A stretch of 64,000 nucleotides of DNA from positions 64,484,001 to 64,548,000 of the forward strand of contig JAZBRS010000074.1 in assembly GCA_037176725.1 (NCBI GenBank), given 5' to 3'. The notes under the pieces are model-generated. The model was not told the origin of the DNA. It saw only the letters and a program-made list of their open reading frames with translations, and ran no database searches. This document shows, one piece after another, positions 56,420-64,000 of this stretch. Position 1 is the stretch's first letter. Each line of letters begins with the position of its first letter. A program made the position numbers and the translations under genes. Source of the DNA: Posidonia oceanica. Taxonomy: Eukaryota > Streptophyta > Magnoliopsida > Alismatales > Posidoniaceae.

Positions 56420-57292
56420 CTACTGATAGTACTTCTTGAGATAGCAGAGGTTGACGGGCTCAGACTGCTCGACCCGGTCCATATCCTCAAGAGTTACAGC
56501 GCCTCCCGAGAAGATCTGCTTGACCACAAAGGGGCCGCGCCAATTGGGTCGGAATTTCCCTCGACCGTCAGGCAAATGAATGGCGCGCAAGACAAGGTCC
56601 CCTGGCTGAAAGTTTCTAGGCTGGTCCTTCTTCAAGAACGCTCTAGCCATCCGCTTCTGGTAGCAGTGAGCGTTGTGCATAGCTTGCAGTCTGTGCTCAT
56701 CAATTAAATTCAGTTGGACGCAGCGGTCTTCGACCCATTCTGCCTCTTCCAACTCAGCTTCTCGTAGGATCTGCAGAGAGGGGATCTCTACTTCAACAGG
56801 TAACACCGCTTCCATGCCGTACACCAGAGAGTACGGGGTGGCTCCCGTCGAGGTCCGAATTGATGTCCTGTACGCCCAGAGCGCGTACGGGAGCTTGTCA
56901 TGCCAATCCTTGTGGGTTTCTGCCATTTTTTTCAGGATTTTAACAATGTTCTTGTTTGCAGACTCCACTGCTCCGTTCATCTGTGGCCGATAGGGCGAGG
57001 ATCGATGATGCTTGATCTTGAGACTCTGCAGGAATTCCTCGATCCTCTTGGCAATGAAGTTTGTGCCATTATCAGAGATGACTGAGTGCGGGACCCCATA
57101 TCGGGCAACGATATTGTTCTTGATAAACTTTTCTGTCGCCACAGCGGTGACTGTCTTATAAGAGGCTGCTTCCACCCACTTGGTAAAGTAATCGATCGCT
57201 ACCAGAATGTAACGATGATCATTTGAAGCAGCTGGGTGGACGGCGCCAATGACATCGATCCCCCAGGTGGAGCAAGGCCATGGCGAAGACAT
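56420..57292 (-). CDS. Element B integrase (core and C-terminal GPY/F domain)
   Basis: A 290-codon open frame. The core carries Asp in WGIDVIGAV, Asp in VISDNGTNF and Glu in NGAVESANK, the D,D-35-E triad. ATPYSLVYGMEAVLPVEVE follows, and the C-terminal domain has FQPGDLVLR, WRGPFVVKQIF and VNLCYLKKYYQ. The zinc-binding N-terminal domain is not in this frame; the text starts at MSSPWPCSTWGID, close to the expected start of the core. The 5' end overlaps the gag-protease ORF in another frame. The function would be insertion of the cDNA. Confidence 0.92.
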   Translation of the reverse strand: MSSPWPCSTWGIDVIGAVHPAASNDHRYILVAIDYFTKWVEAASYKTVTAVATEKFIKNNIVARYGVPHSVISDNGTNFIAKRIEEFLQSLKIKHHRSSPYRPQMNGAVESANKNIVKILKKMAETHKDWHDKLPYALWAYRTSIRTSTGATPYSLVYGMEAVLPVEVEIPSLQILREAELEEAEWVEDRCVQLNLIDEHRLQAMHNAHCYQKRMARAFLKKDQPRNFQPGDLVLRAIHLPDGRGKFRPNWRGPFVVKQIFSGGAVTLEDMDRVEQSEPVNLCYLKKYYQ

Positions 57293-60200
57293 GTTGTGCA
57301 GCTGTTGCGGGGGGCCTTGCTGATTCGGCTGTTGATACCGCTGATGATTCTGCTACTGAGGCTGCTAACAACTCTATTACTGATTCTGCTTTCTGCTCTG
57401 TTACTACTGTTGCTTGGACTGCTAGCGCTTCCTCCTCTGAGTCTTCTAGTGTGCTTGTGGGGGGTATGTCGGACCGGCGGCTGATCTGGGCACTACTGCT
57501 CGCTATGCTGCTCCGGTGAGGCATGTGTTGCACAAACCACCTAGACCCACCTTCTGATTGGAGAGTGATGAGCTCATCTGGTCTAGGGGAGTCCGGTGCT
57601 GCCGAGCCTTCTTCTAGGACCATGATAGAGGCATGGTCTTCTCGCAGAAAAGGGTCCGTGACCACGGCTTTCCCTTTCCTTTCTGCGGCCCGATGTTCTG
57701 CCAGGTCTTTTGCTATCGACTTGATTTGTTCTTGATAGAGTAGCTCTAAGTCGGACATCCATGAATCGACCTGGGCTTCTATCGCCACTCCTTCTTCCTC
57801 ATCTGAGGGTGAGTCGACGTAGTAGGCACCGGGGGCCTGCGGCACTGGCCCGGCTGCAAGACGGATCGCTGCCCTTGGAATTTGCATGATCTGGCTCATG
57901 GGCGCGCCTGATAGTGGCAGCTTTGGCGTGGGAGATCCAAACAGACTGGTCAGCGGGGCCACAGATGGGTATGCTGCCAGTGTCACTGTTGTAGGTGGAG
58001 GGCAGGCAGAGGCGCTCTTCTGAGGGCTCAAGGGCTGGGAGACTACGGCGCTTAGCTGGTCCTCTGCAACTGGTTGTGACTGTGAGAGCGCAGCTTCCGA
58101 CGCCATGGGGTCCTGCCAAGAGAGCTGCTGCTTGGCGTCAGGAAGATGTGAAGCGGACTGTGCTGACTGCATTCCCAGTGATGCGGCCGCTGGAGTGAGC
58201 TGAGCTATGCTGCTGACTGAATTGATTGACTGTCCCTCTAGAGAGAGAGATAGTGGCACTGGTGTGACTGTGACCACTGGTAGCTTGCCTGATCCCGCCA
58301 GAAGGAGTGTCTCTGACTCCTGTACCGCTGCTGTCTGTACTTGTAATGCAGATGTGGCTGTAAGAGTGTGAGAGCTTGCCAGTTCTGCCACAGAGCCTGC
58401 TGAGCCGTCTGCTGTATCTGCTAGAGGGAGAGCTGAACATACTGATTGCGGTGCCTCTGTGCTGATCATTGCCTTGCTGCCAGTTGAGACTGCCTCTACT
58501 GCGCCAGACTGCTCCTCATTCGAGTAATAGTCCTCAATGCAGACCCAGTCTTCTGCCGGCACCGCGGCTTGATCATCAGTTGATCCCAGAACTCCTGCAC
58601 TGGTGAAGTTAGTGAGGTCTCTGGGGATGGCTGGTTCTTGATCCTTGAGCTGAAGGCAGTGATCTTCGTTGAGCTTGGGTTCGTAACCGAGGCCTTCAGA
58701 TTTCCTCCGCTCCACCGCTACGATCGGCTCTGCGATCCCCTGGCCATGACGCCCGAGCGGTGTACCCTTTATGTAACCCCACCTGTGACATACATTCTCG
58801 ACCATTCGAAAGGGGTTGTTGTGAACGGCCAAGGAGTTGACACGTTCAAGATTAGGAATGAAGTTAACCGGCTCGCACCGATTAACGCGATATAGAGCTT
58901 CAGAAGTCTCGGGGTCAAACGGGATAGCTTGTGAAGACACGGGGGAGACTGCTTCGATCCGCTCCTTCTCAAAGTTCTTCGCCATGACGACAATGACATC
59001 ATCGCCGCGATGGTACTTTATCATCCGATGGAGGGTCGAAGGAAGGACTTGATGCTTATGGAGCCAAGGGCGCCCAAGCAGAAGATTGAAATTTGGCTTC
59101 AAGTCGACGACATAGAATTCTACATCGAAGACGACCGGGCCAATGGCAAGAGGAATAATCAGAATCCCTAGAGCGTCATGGTGGGTGTTGTCAAAAGCTG
59201 TCATTCCCTTCACGGCTGGCGTGATGTCCTCGGCTTTGAATCCGAGCTTGGTTGTAGTACGCAAGGGGCAGACGTTAAGGCTTAACCCATTATCAACCAG
59301 TGTTAGGGGAATGCGAATGCTTTTGAACTGAACCGTGACGAACAGGGGCTGGTTAAGATTAATTCCCGCCGGAGGCAGCTCATCACTTGTAAAAGAGATG
59401 ACCTGGGGCTCCGCAATCATCCCTACCATGCTCTCCAAGGCTGAAGGCTCAATAGACTGGGACATACGGGCGGCCTGGAACACGCGAAGAAAAGCCTCGC
59501 GGTGTTCGGCAGAGGTGTGGATTAGGTCCCAAATGGAAATGTCGGCTTTGACCTTCTTAAGTTGGGAGGTTATGTCTGCCTTGGGTTGATTCTTTTTGGC
59601 AACAGGAGGGGTTGTTTTGGCAAGCTCTAAGGGGGTAGCGGCAGGAAGCTGGGCCGCTACAGGTTGGGCAGGGATTTGGCTTGCTACGGGTTGATTTGGG
59701 GTTGGATCCGCTATGGGTTGGTTGGAGGGTGGGGGCATAGCAGGCTTGGGGTGATTTGGCCTAATTGCCGGTGCTGGGGGCCTGTAGACCCTCCTCGATC
59801 GCGTTACTTCTGCATACATTTCTGTGGCGTAGCTGTAAGGGACGCGATGGGTGTCCAAGGTTAAGTCAATAACCACTGGAGCACGTGCTGCGAGCACAGG
59901 AGGGGTTACAGGGGGACCTACTAGGTATTGAGGTCTACCTAGAGGATATGGTTGTTGGGGTGGGAAGGCTAGGGCAGGTTGAGGTCTGCCTAGAAGGTGT
60001 ACAGGAGATTCTAGCTGAGGTCGCCCTAAGAGGTGGACAGGGGATCCAGGCTGGGCCCTAGCTAGAAGGTGTACAGGGGATTGAGCCTGAGGAAGCACAG
60101 CGGGGGACGCGAAGGGGCGCTCCGGCCTGGCACGCGGTCGGATCGTGTGAACTCCCGACTCGGAGCCGGCAACTGCCGCAAGATAGAGATTCACAGGGAA

Positions 60201-62561
60201 AGGCTTAGAGATATCAGAGATAAGATCAGAAGGGTCTACCGCAGAGGTAGTAGGCCCAGAAGGGAAGACAGAGTGGATGCCTGAGGTTCCGGCCCCTCCC
60301 GGATAAGAGTGCTCCGGTAGGGGTTGGTGGATGATGCCAGAATGAGGAGGAACAGCTGAATGTGCAGATGCATGAGTGTGTGCTTGAGTGGATGCCTCGT
60401 GCGTGTCAATCACAATCGTTCTCGATTTGATTAGGTCCTGAATTGCGTTCCGCAGGGAGAAGCAATTGTCCGTCGAATGCCCGGCACTTCGATGGAAATT
60501 GCAGAAGAGGTTCGCCTTAAACCAAAGCGGCAAAGGATTTGGGGGCGGGCGAACCTCCGGGAACTTCAGGAGCGATGCAACCTTTGGCAAGATGACCGTG
60601 AGCGGTTCCACCAGTGGGGCGAATTTCCGCTTCTCAATAGGTGGCTTTCTTTGCCTCTGGTATGAGCCTTGCTGAACCGGTGCGGCAGGGTAGACCGGTC
60701 TAACGGTGGTTGTGATTTGTGGTGTGGGTGGATTCCTAGGTGCAGGAGCATACACCATCTGAGCTGGGGCAGGCCGGGATGGCAAGCGAACAGGCACAGC
60801 AGGGGAGTCGACGAATGCAACAGCGGTTTTCGGCGAGTCCTTCTTCTTCGGGCGGTTGTTGCTGCTGCCGCTGTTGTTGTTGTTGGAGGTGCTGCTGTTG
60901 GCACTGTTACTGCTAATCGCGGCTTGCTTAGCGAACGCAGAGAGAGCCGGGAAGTTGCCACTCCGCAGAGAACTCTCCACGTGCGCTCCAGCTCTGATGA
61001 GTGCTGCAAAAGTAGTGACTGGTTGGATGCTAAGCAGAGCTCCAAGAGATGGCTGCGCCCCTTTGATGACGATCTCAATAGACTCCTCGTCAGAAAGTCT
61101 ATCTTGAATCTGAGAGGCAAGGGCGCGCCAGCGGCCGACGTACTCCCCGAACGGCTCGCCGGAATTCTGCTTGATTGCGATCAAGTCCGCCCGCTTTGGG
61201 ACTAGATCGAGGTTGAAGGAATACTGTTCCAGGAACGCCTGACTGAGGTCGTTCCAAGTCTTGATGGCTGACATATCAAGCGATGTGAACCACTTGAGTG
61301 CCGGCCCGGTCAAGCTCTTCTGGAACAGGCGGATCAGCAACCTCTCGTCAGCCTGGAGCTGAGCGAGATCACCGCAATACGCCTTTAGGTGTGCCACGGG
61401 GCAGCCCCTACCATTGTATTTCTCGAAGTCCGGGATTTTGAACTTCGGAGGGAGTACCGCCTCTAGAAAGCAACAGAGGTCCCGAAATTGGTAGGTCTGG
61501 TGCTCAGTACCCTGCACTAGTCGTAGTGCCTTCTCCAAGACGTCCATCCAGTTGTTGATGGGGTCTGGATTTGCTGCCACAGGAGAGGGATCAGCTGGGG
61601 TATTGAGCACATACGCCGAATGGGTCGCACCTAAGTGCTCCTCCGGATCTACCATAGCGTCGCCTGGTGGAGCAACGGGGTGGCTGGCGTATCCGTGCTG
61701 GGGAACTGTGTATGCAGGGATGTATGCAGGATGCTGGGCTTGATGCAAAGGGGAAGGGTAGATGCCATGCTGTGCTGTGGGAGGGGTAGGATGCCGGAGC
61801 ACCAGTTGCTGTACAGGCGGGGGTGCCAGACAGCGAGCTAGTAGGGTACTGGGCTTCAGTCGGTCCAAAGGACTGACCACCAGGGGGAGAGGAGCATGCT
61901 GTGCTAAGTGTTGTGCAGAAGGAGGCGGTAAACGGGCCCCCATCGTCGGAACCGTGAGCAGTTGAGACGATGGTCGAGGCGGAGGTGTAGAGGTTGATGC
62001 ATGAAATGCAGGAACTGGCCTCAAAGGAACCTCAGGAACGACAGGAGCACAGGGAGGACGAACCGATAGAGCCATGCCCTGCAGTCTCTGGGCAAGCTCC
62101 ATTAGGTGCTGGTACTGCGCCTCAGGCGTCTCGGCAGCGGGAACGCTGAAGTGCAGTACCGGCGAAGGTTGAGAAGCAAATGGCACGGACACAGATTGTC
62201 CGGGAGGAAAGGATTCTACGGTAAAGGTCGCAGCAGCGGTAGGAGGGATGTCAAAGGCGACGTATCCCTGGGATGAGGGGGGCAATGGCGTCTCCGAAGA
62301 GCGAGTAACGGTCATCAAGATAGACTCGGCGACCGGATCCGGAGGAAGAGATGCTTGCCACTGTCCCGGGACATACTGAGATCCTAGAGGCGTCAGGGGA
62401 GGAAACCTTGGCGTCGGAGGAGGAGCGAAAGGGACAGAAGGAGCAACCGAAGGGGCCGGAATGGAAACACCCTCCGTGACAGGTGTAAAGAGAGGCTCAC
62501 TGACGTACTGGGCCATTGCTGACCTAGAGCGTGTGAGAATAGGGCTGCGACGGGTATGCAA
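57219..62561 (-). CDS. Element B gag-protease polyprotein (1,780 residues)
   Basis: Intact long frame. Residues 1-330 are Pro/Ala/Ser-rich. The gag core is about 335-540 (VLEKALRLVQG, FKIPDFEKYNG, GPALKWFTSLD, FLEQYSFNLDLVP, EPFGEYVGRWRALA). Residues about 688-700 form a CX2HX4HX4C knuckle (CNFHRSAGHSTDNC). A 12-residue SPVHLL repeat occurs three times at about 828-862. The aspartic protease is at about 1075-1195, with LVDNGLSLNV (DNG in place of D-S/T-G, as is usual in Tat/Ogre) and FNLLLGRPWLH. A G-patch-like GYIKGTPLGRHGQG lies at about 1262. About 480 further Ala/Ser-rich residues follow, then the frame ends out of phase inside integrase, without RT. Two start codons lie close together, at residues 1 and 16. 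Confidence 0.9.
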   Translation of the reverse strand: MHTRRSPILTRSRSAMAQYVSEPLFTPVTEGVSIPAPSVAPSVPFAPPPTPRFPPLTPLGSQYVPGQWQASLPPDPVAESILMTVTRSSETPLPPSSQGYVAFDIPPTAAATFTVESFPPGQSVSVPFASQPSPVLHFSVPAAETPEAQYQHLMELAQRLQGMALSVRPPCAPVVPEVPLRPVPAFHASTSTPPPRPSSQLLTVPTMGARLPPPSAQHLAQHAPLPLVVSPLDRLKPSTLLARCLAPPPVQQLVLRHPTPPTAQHGIYPSPLHQAQHPAYIPAYTVPQHGYASHPVAPPGDAMVDPEEHLGATHSAYVLNTPADPSPVAANPDPINNWMDVLEKALRLVQGTEHQTYQFRDLCCFLEAVLPPKFKIPDFEKYNGRGCPVAHLKAYCGDLAQLQADERLLIRLFQKSLTGPALKWFTSLDMSAIKTWNDLSQAFLEQYSFNLDLVPKRADLIAIKQNSGEPFGEYVGRWRALASQIQDRLSDEESIEIVIKGAQPSLGALLSIQPVTTFAALIRAGAHVESSLRSGNFPALSAFAKQAAISSNSANSSTSNNNNSGSSNNRPKKKDSPKTAVAFVDSPAVPVRLPSRPAPAQMVYAPAPRNPPTPQITTTVRPVYPAAPVQQGSYQRQRKPPIEKRKFAPLVEPLTVILPKVASLLKFPEVRPPPNPLPLWFKANLFCNFHRSAGHSTDNCFSLRNAIQDLIKSRTIVIDTHEASTQAHTHASAHSAVPPHSGIIHQPLPEHSYPGGAGTSGIHSVFPSGPTTSAVDPSDLISDISKPFPVNLYLAAVAGSESGVHTIRPRARPERPFASPAVLPQAQSPVHLLARAQPGSPVHLLGRPQLESPVHLLGRPQPALAFPPQQPYPLGRPQYLVGPPVTPPVLAARAPVVIDLTLDTHRVPYSYATEMYAEVTRSRRVYRPPAPAIRPNHPKPAMPPPSNQPIADPTPNQPVASQIPAQPVAAQLPAATPLELAKTTPPVAKKNQPKADITSQLKKVKADISIWDLIHTSAEHREAFLRVFQAARMSQSIEPSALESMVGMIAEPQVISFTSDELPPAGINLNQPLFVTVQFKSIRIPLTLVDNGLSLNVCPLRTTTKLGFKAEDITPAVKGMTAFDNTHHDALGILIIPLAIGPVVFDVEFYVVDLKPNFNLLLGRPWLHKHQVLPSTLHRMIKYHRGDDVIVVMAKNFEKERIEAVSPVSSQAIPFDPETSEALYRVNRCEPVNFIPNLERVNSLAVHNNPFRMVENVCHRWGYIKGTPLGRHGQGIAEPIVAVERRKSEGLGYEPKLNEDHCLQLKDQEPAIPRDLTNFTSAGVLGSTDDQAAVPAEDWVCIEDYYSNEEQSGAVEAVSTGSKAMISTEAPQSVCSALPLADTADGSAGSVAELASSHTLTATSALQVQTAAVQESETLLLAGSGKLPVVTVTPVPLSLSLEGQSINSVSSIAQLTPAAASLGMQSAQSASHLPDAKQQLSWQDPMASEAALSQSQPVAEDQLSAVVSQPLSPQKSASACPPPTTVTLAAYPSVAPLTSLFGSPTPKLPLSGAPMSQIMQIPRAAIRLAAGPVPQAPGAYYVDSPSDEEEGVAIEAQVDSWMSDLELLYQEQIKSIAKDLAEHRAAERKGKAVVTDPFLREDHASIMVLEEGSAAPDSPRPDELITLQSEGGSRWFVQHMPHRSSIASSSAQISRRSDIPPTSTLEDSEEEALAVQATVVTEQKAESVIELLAASVAESSAVSTAESARPPATAAQHVFAMALLHLGDRCHWRRPPSCFK

Positions 62562-63690
62562 ACGGCGATTCCTAATATGAGCTATCGTCGCAAAGGCGGA
62601 TAGCTCAGAAAGGGAATGGTCGCGAGCAAGGTCGCAACAGGGGTGTTAGAAAGGGTCGGCACTGAAGCTCCAGCAAGGGGAACTCACTTACCGATCACTG
62701 CTGACACAAACAAGAGGAAACAGGAATTAGAAACTGAATGATAGATGCAAATTTGTTAAGTTAGATGGCATGAATGATATGTATGCTTTCTAGTATGCCC
62801 CCCTCAACTTATCTAGTGTTTCTTAGCAGGTGATCTACTTCGGGTATCCCTGGGTGTACGGGTCACCGACTCAGGTCAGAAAAGTGGGTTCCCTGCCTAA
62901 CTCCTGGCCCAGAGCTCAGGTAATGACAGGGTGGTGCGTTGGTGGCCTCAACCCCGCCGAGGTGTGGGTGGTACCCTCTACTAACACCGACACGACCCCT
63001 GGACAAAAGGGGGGATAGACCGACTGACTTGCGCCATGCCCAAAGCAGTGGAACAAGAGGTCGGGACTATCCTTCGTAGACTAATAGGTGGACTCAGATG
63101 AGAAGATGCATGCCCTATATGATGCTTATGCAAATGATTAAAGTTTTTTATCTTGCGCATTTTAGTAACCAAAGGGGGTGAAGGATTGTTTGAAGTCTCT
63201 AGTTGCTCCTAGAAGTTCTCTTTACTTGCCATTTTTAGTTAACCACGGGGAGAGCAGACAAGTCTCTACTATCCTAGGCATGGCATGTGCGAAAGGGAAG
63301 AAAATCAACCAAATATGGCAAGCAAACAACATACAACACAGCAAAAGGCAAGTGCATGGCATGTGCGAGTGTTCGTGAGCATGATAGTGAAGAAAAAGCA
63401 TTCATCATGTCAAAAGGCATATATGCAAGGCATGTGCGTGCGTAGTGACATAGCAAAGGTGTAAGAGAAGCGTTCAGCATTCAAAAAGCATGCATTGTTG
63501 CAAAACAAGTATGTAGACATGCATCGTGCAAGAAATGAAGCAACAATAAGCAAGCAAGACATGGAAAGTAAAGACAGGTAAGCTGAAAAGCAAGTAAGAG
63601 CAGAAGCAAGGAAATAAGCAAGTAAACAAGCAACAGAGGCATAGCAAAGCAAAATAGAGCACAAACCAAGGCAAAGGAGGTGCAAAACCT
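62562..63690 (-). other. Element B leader region
   Basis: Upstream of gag, no credible coding frame. It is rich in AAGCAAGCAAG and GCATGTGCG steps, and has GGGTACC-like text near 62970. The open frames here reflect low complexity. Confidence 0.6.
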
Positions 63691-63827
63691 AAGCGGAGTA
63701 GCCACGTGGCGACTCGCTAAGAGTTTGCACAGAAAAGCGAGCAAAACAGGCAAAGAAGGCACAAACGGCAGACAAGGCTGCAAAGCAGGCGAGCAAAAAA
63801 GCCAAGAACGAAAGCCGGAGTCTCAAC

Positions 63828-63845
63828 TCCCCAGCGGAGTCGCCA
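63828..63845 (-). promoter_or_regulatory. PBS-like tRNA-tail motif, copy 1
   Basis: The plus strand reads TCCCCAGCGGAGTCGCCA, which looks like a tRNA 3' end including CCA. The minus strand reads TGGCGACTCCGCTGGGGA. A third, broken version lies at 63693-63717 as an inverted pair around CCACGTGG. Confidence 0.7.
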
Positions 63846-63972
63846 CTGTCGACTTCGCTGGGCAAAGCAGACAGGCAGGCAAGCAAGCAAAAGTAAGGCA
63901 AAGGGCACAAAGGCAAACAAAGAATGCAAATCCCAAGCGAGCGAAAGCGAAGGCGAAAGCCGGAGTCTAGCA

Positions 63973-63990
63973 TCCCCAGCAGAGTCGCCA
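63973..63990 (-). promoter_or_regulatory. PBS-like tRNA-tail motif, copy 2
   Basis: The plus strand reads TCCCCAGCAGAGTCGCCA. On the minus strand this is TGGCGACTCTGCTGGGGA, the tRNA-Arg type primer site I associate with Tat/Ogre elements. It is one base different from copy 1 and 145 bases away. The following bases (CTGTGCGACT) do not match the left end of the B 3' LTR, so the true LTR junction may lie further right. Confidence 0.65.
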
Positions 63991-64000
63991 CTGTGCGACT

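Larger units (their letters stand above)
44861..64000 (-). mobile_element. Element B: giant Tat/Ogre-like Gypsy element lacking RT, with a mobile-domain ORF
   Basis: Minus-strand order: PBS-like motifs (63.8-64.0 kb), leader, gag-protease ORF (62561-57219), integrase ORF (57292-56420), plant-mobile-domain ORF (55104-53761), hairpin minisatellites (53.3-51.7 kb), polypurine tract (51280-51268) and 3' LTR (51267-44861). If the 5' LTR is as long as the 3' one, the element is about 25 kb. A long gag-pro ORF with a DNG protease motif and a G-patch-like segment, and very long LTRs, point to the Tat/Ogre group. RT and RNase H are absent between protease and integrase. Confidence 0.85.

Noticed and set aside
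63991..64000. Start of the element B 5' LTR at the window edge
   Set aside because: CTGTGCGACT does not match TGTAGTAATC at the left end of the B 3' LTR. Ten bases are too few to decide, so the 5' LTR is not annotated.
1..64000. tRNA or rRNA genes
   Set aside because: No cloverleaf or rRNA-like segment noticed. The tRNA-tail motifs at 63.8-64.0 kb are primer-site-like 18-base pieces, not tRNA genes.

Overview
This is a stretch of plant (angiosperm) nuclear DNA. The signs are a conserved multi-exon host gene with GT-AG introns, a Mutator-like transposon of the FAR1/FHY3 type, chromovirus and Tat/Ogre-like Ty3/Gypsy retrotransposons, L1-type LINE debris, and very repeat-rich intergenic DNA. 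The species cannot be fixed from the sequence alone.

Layout. (1) 1-8987, minus strand: exons 1-10 of the separase gene, about 924 codons of the N-terminal regulatory part. The protease end lies beyond the left edge. Intron 3 is about 4.2 kb and holds transposon debris and tandem duplications. (2) 9.1-11.1 kb: AT-rich intergenic DNA with microsatellites. (3) About 11.1-27.65 kb: a decayed Mutator-like element. It carries a plus-strand Ulp1/C48-protease-like gene and a convergent minus-strand FAR1-type transposase, and both have several disabling lesions. An antisense, internally deleted Hsp70 fragment sits in a repeat-filled intron. A chromovirus solo LTR (TSD TTTTG) splits an exon. A 5'-truncated LINE lies between the two genes. 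(4) 28.92-38.59 kb: the 3' LTR and decayed integrase-chromodomain, RNase H, RT and protease regions of a minus-strand Tekay/Del-like chromovirus, element A. It is interrupted by a 3.9-kb solo LTR D (33286-37219, TSD CTACC). (5) 38.59-44.86 kb: the 3' LTR, polypurine tract and repeat-filled 3' region of Tat/Ogre-like element C, inserted in the gag end of A. (6) 44.86-64.0 kb: Tat/Ogre-like element B, inserted in C. It has a 6.4-kb 3' LTR, polypurine tract, hairpin minisatellites, a plant-mobile-domain ORF, an integrase ORF and a 1,780-codon gag-protease ORF, but no RT/RNase H. PBS-like tRNA-tail motifs occur at the right edge.

The nesting order (B in C, C in A, D in A) gives a relative clock. 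The least expected signal is in the 3' untranslated zones of B and C. They hold different minisatellites built to the same plan: short inverted repeats whose two arms change together between units and between elements, which suggests selected RNA or DNA secondary structure or a peculiar amplification process. Other points of interest are the antisense Hsp70 fragment inside the Mutator-like element, the RT-less giant Gypsy element with a mobile-domain ORF, and the repeated PBS-like motifs.

Exon boundaries were set by eye from reading frame, splice consensus and similarity to known families. Repeat limits are approximate to a few tens of bases.
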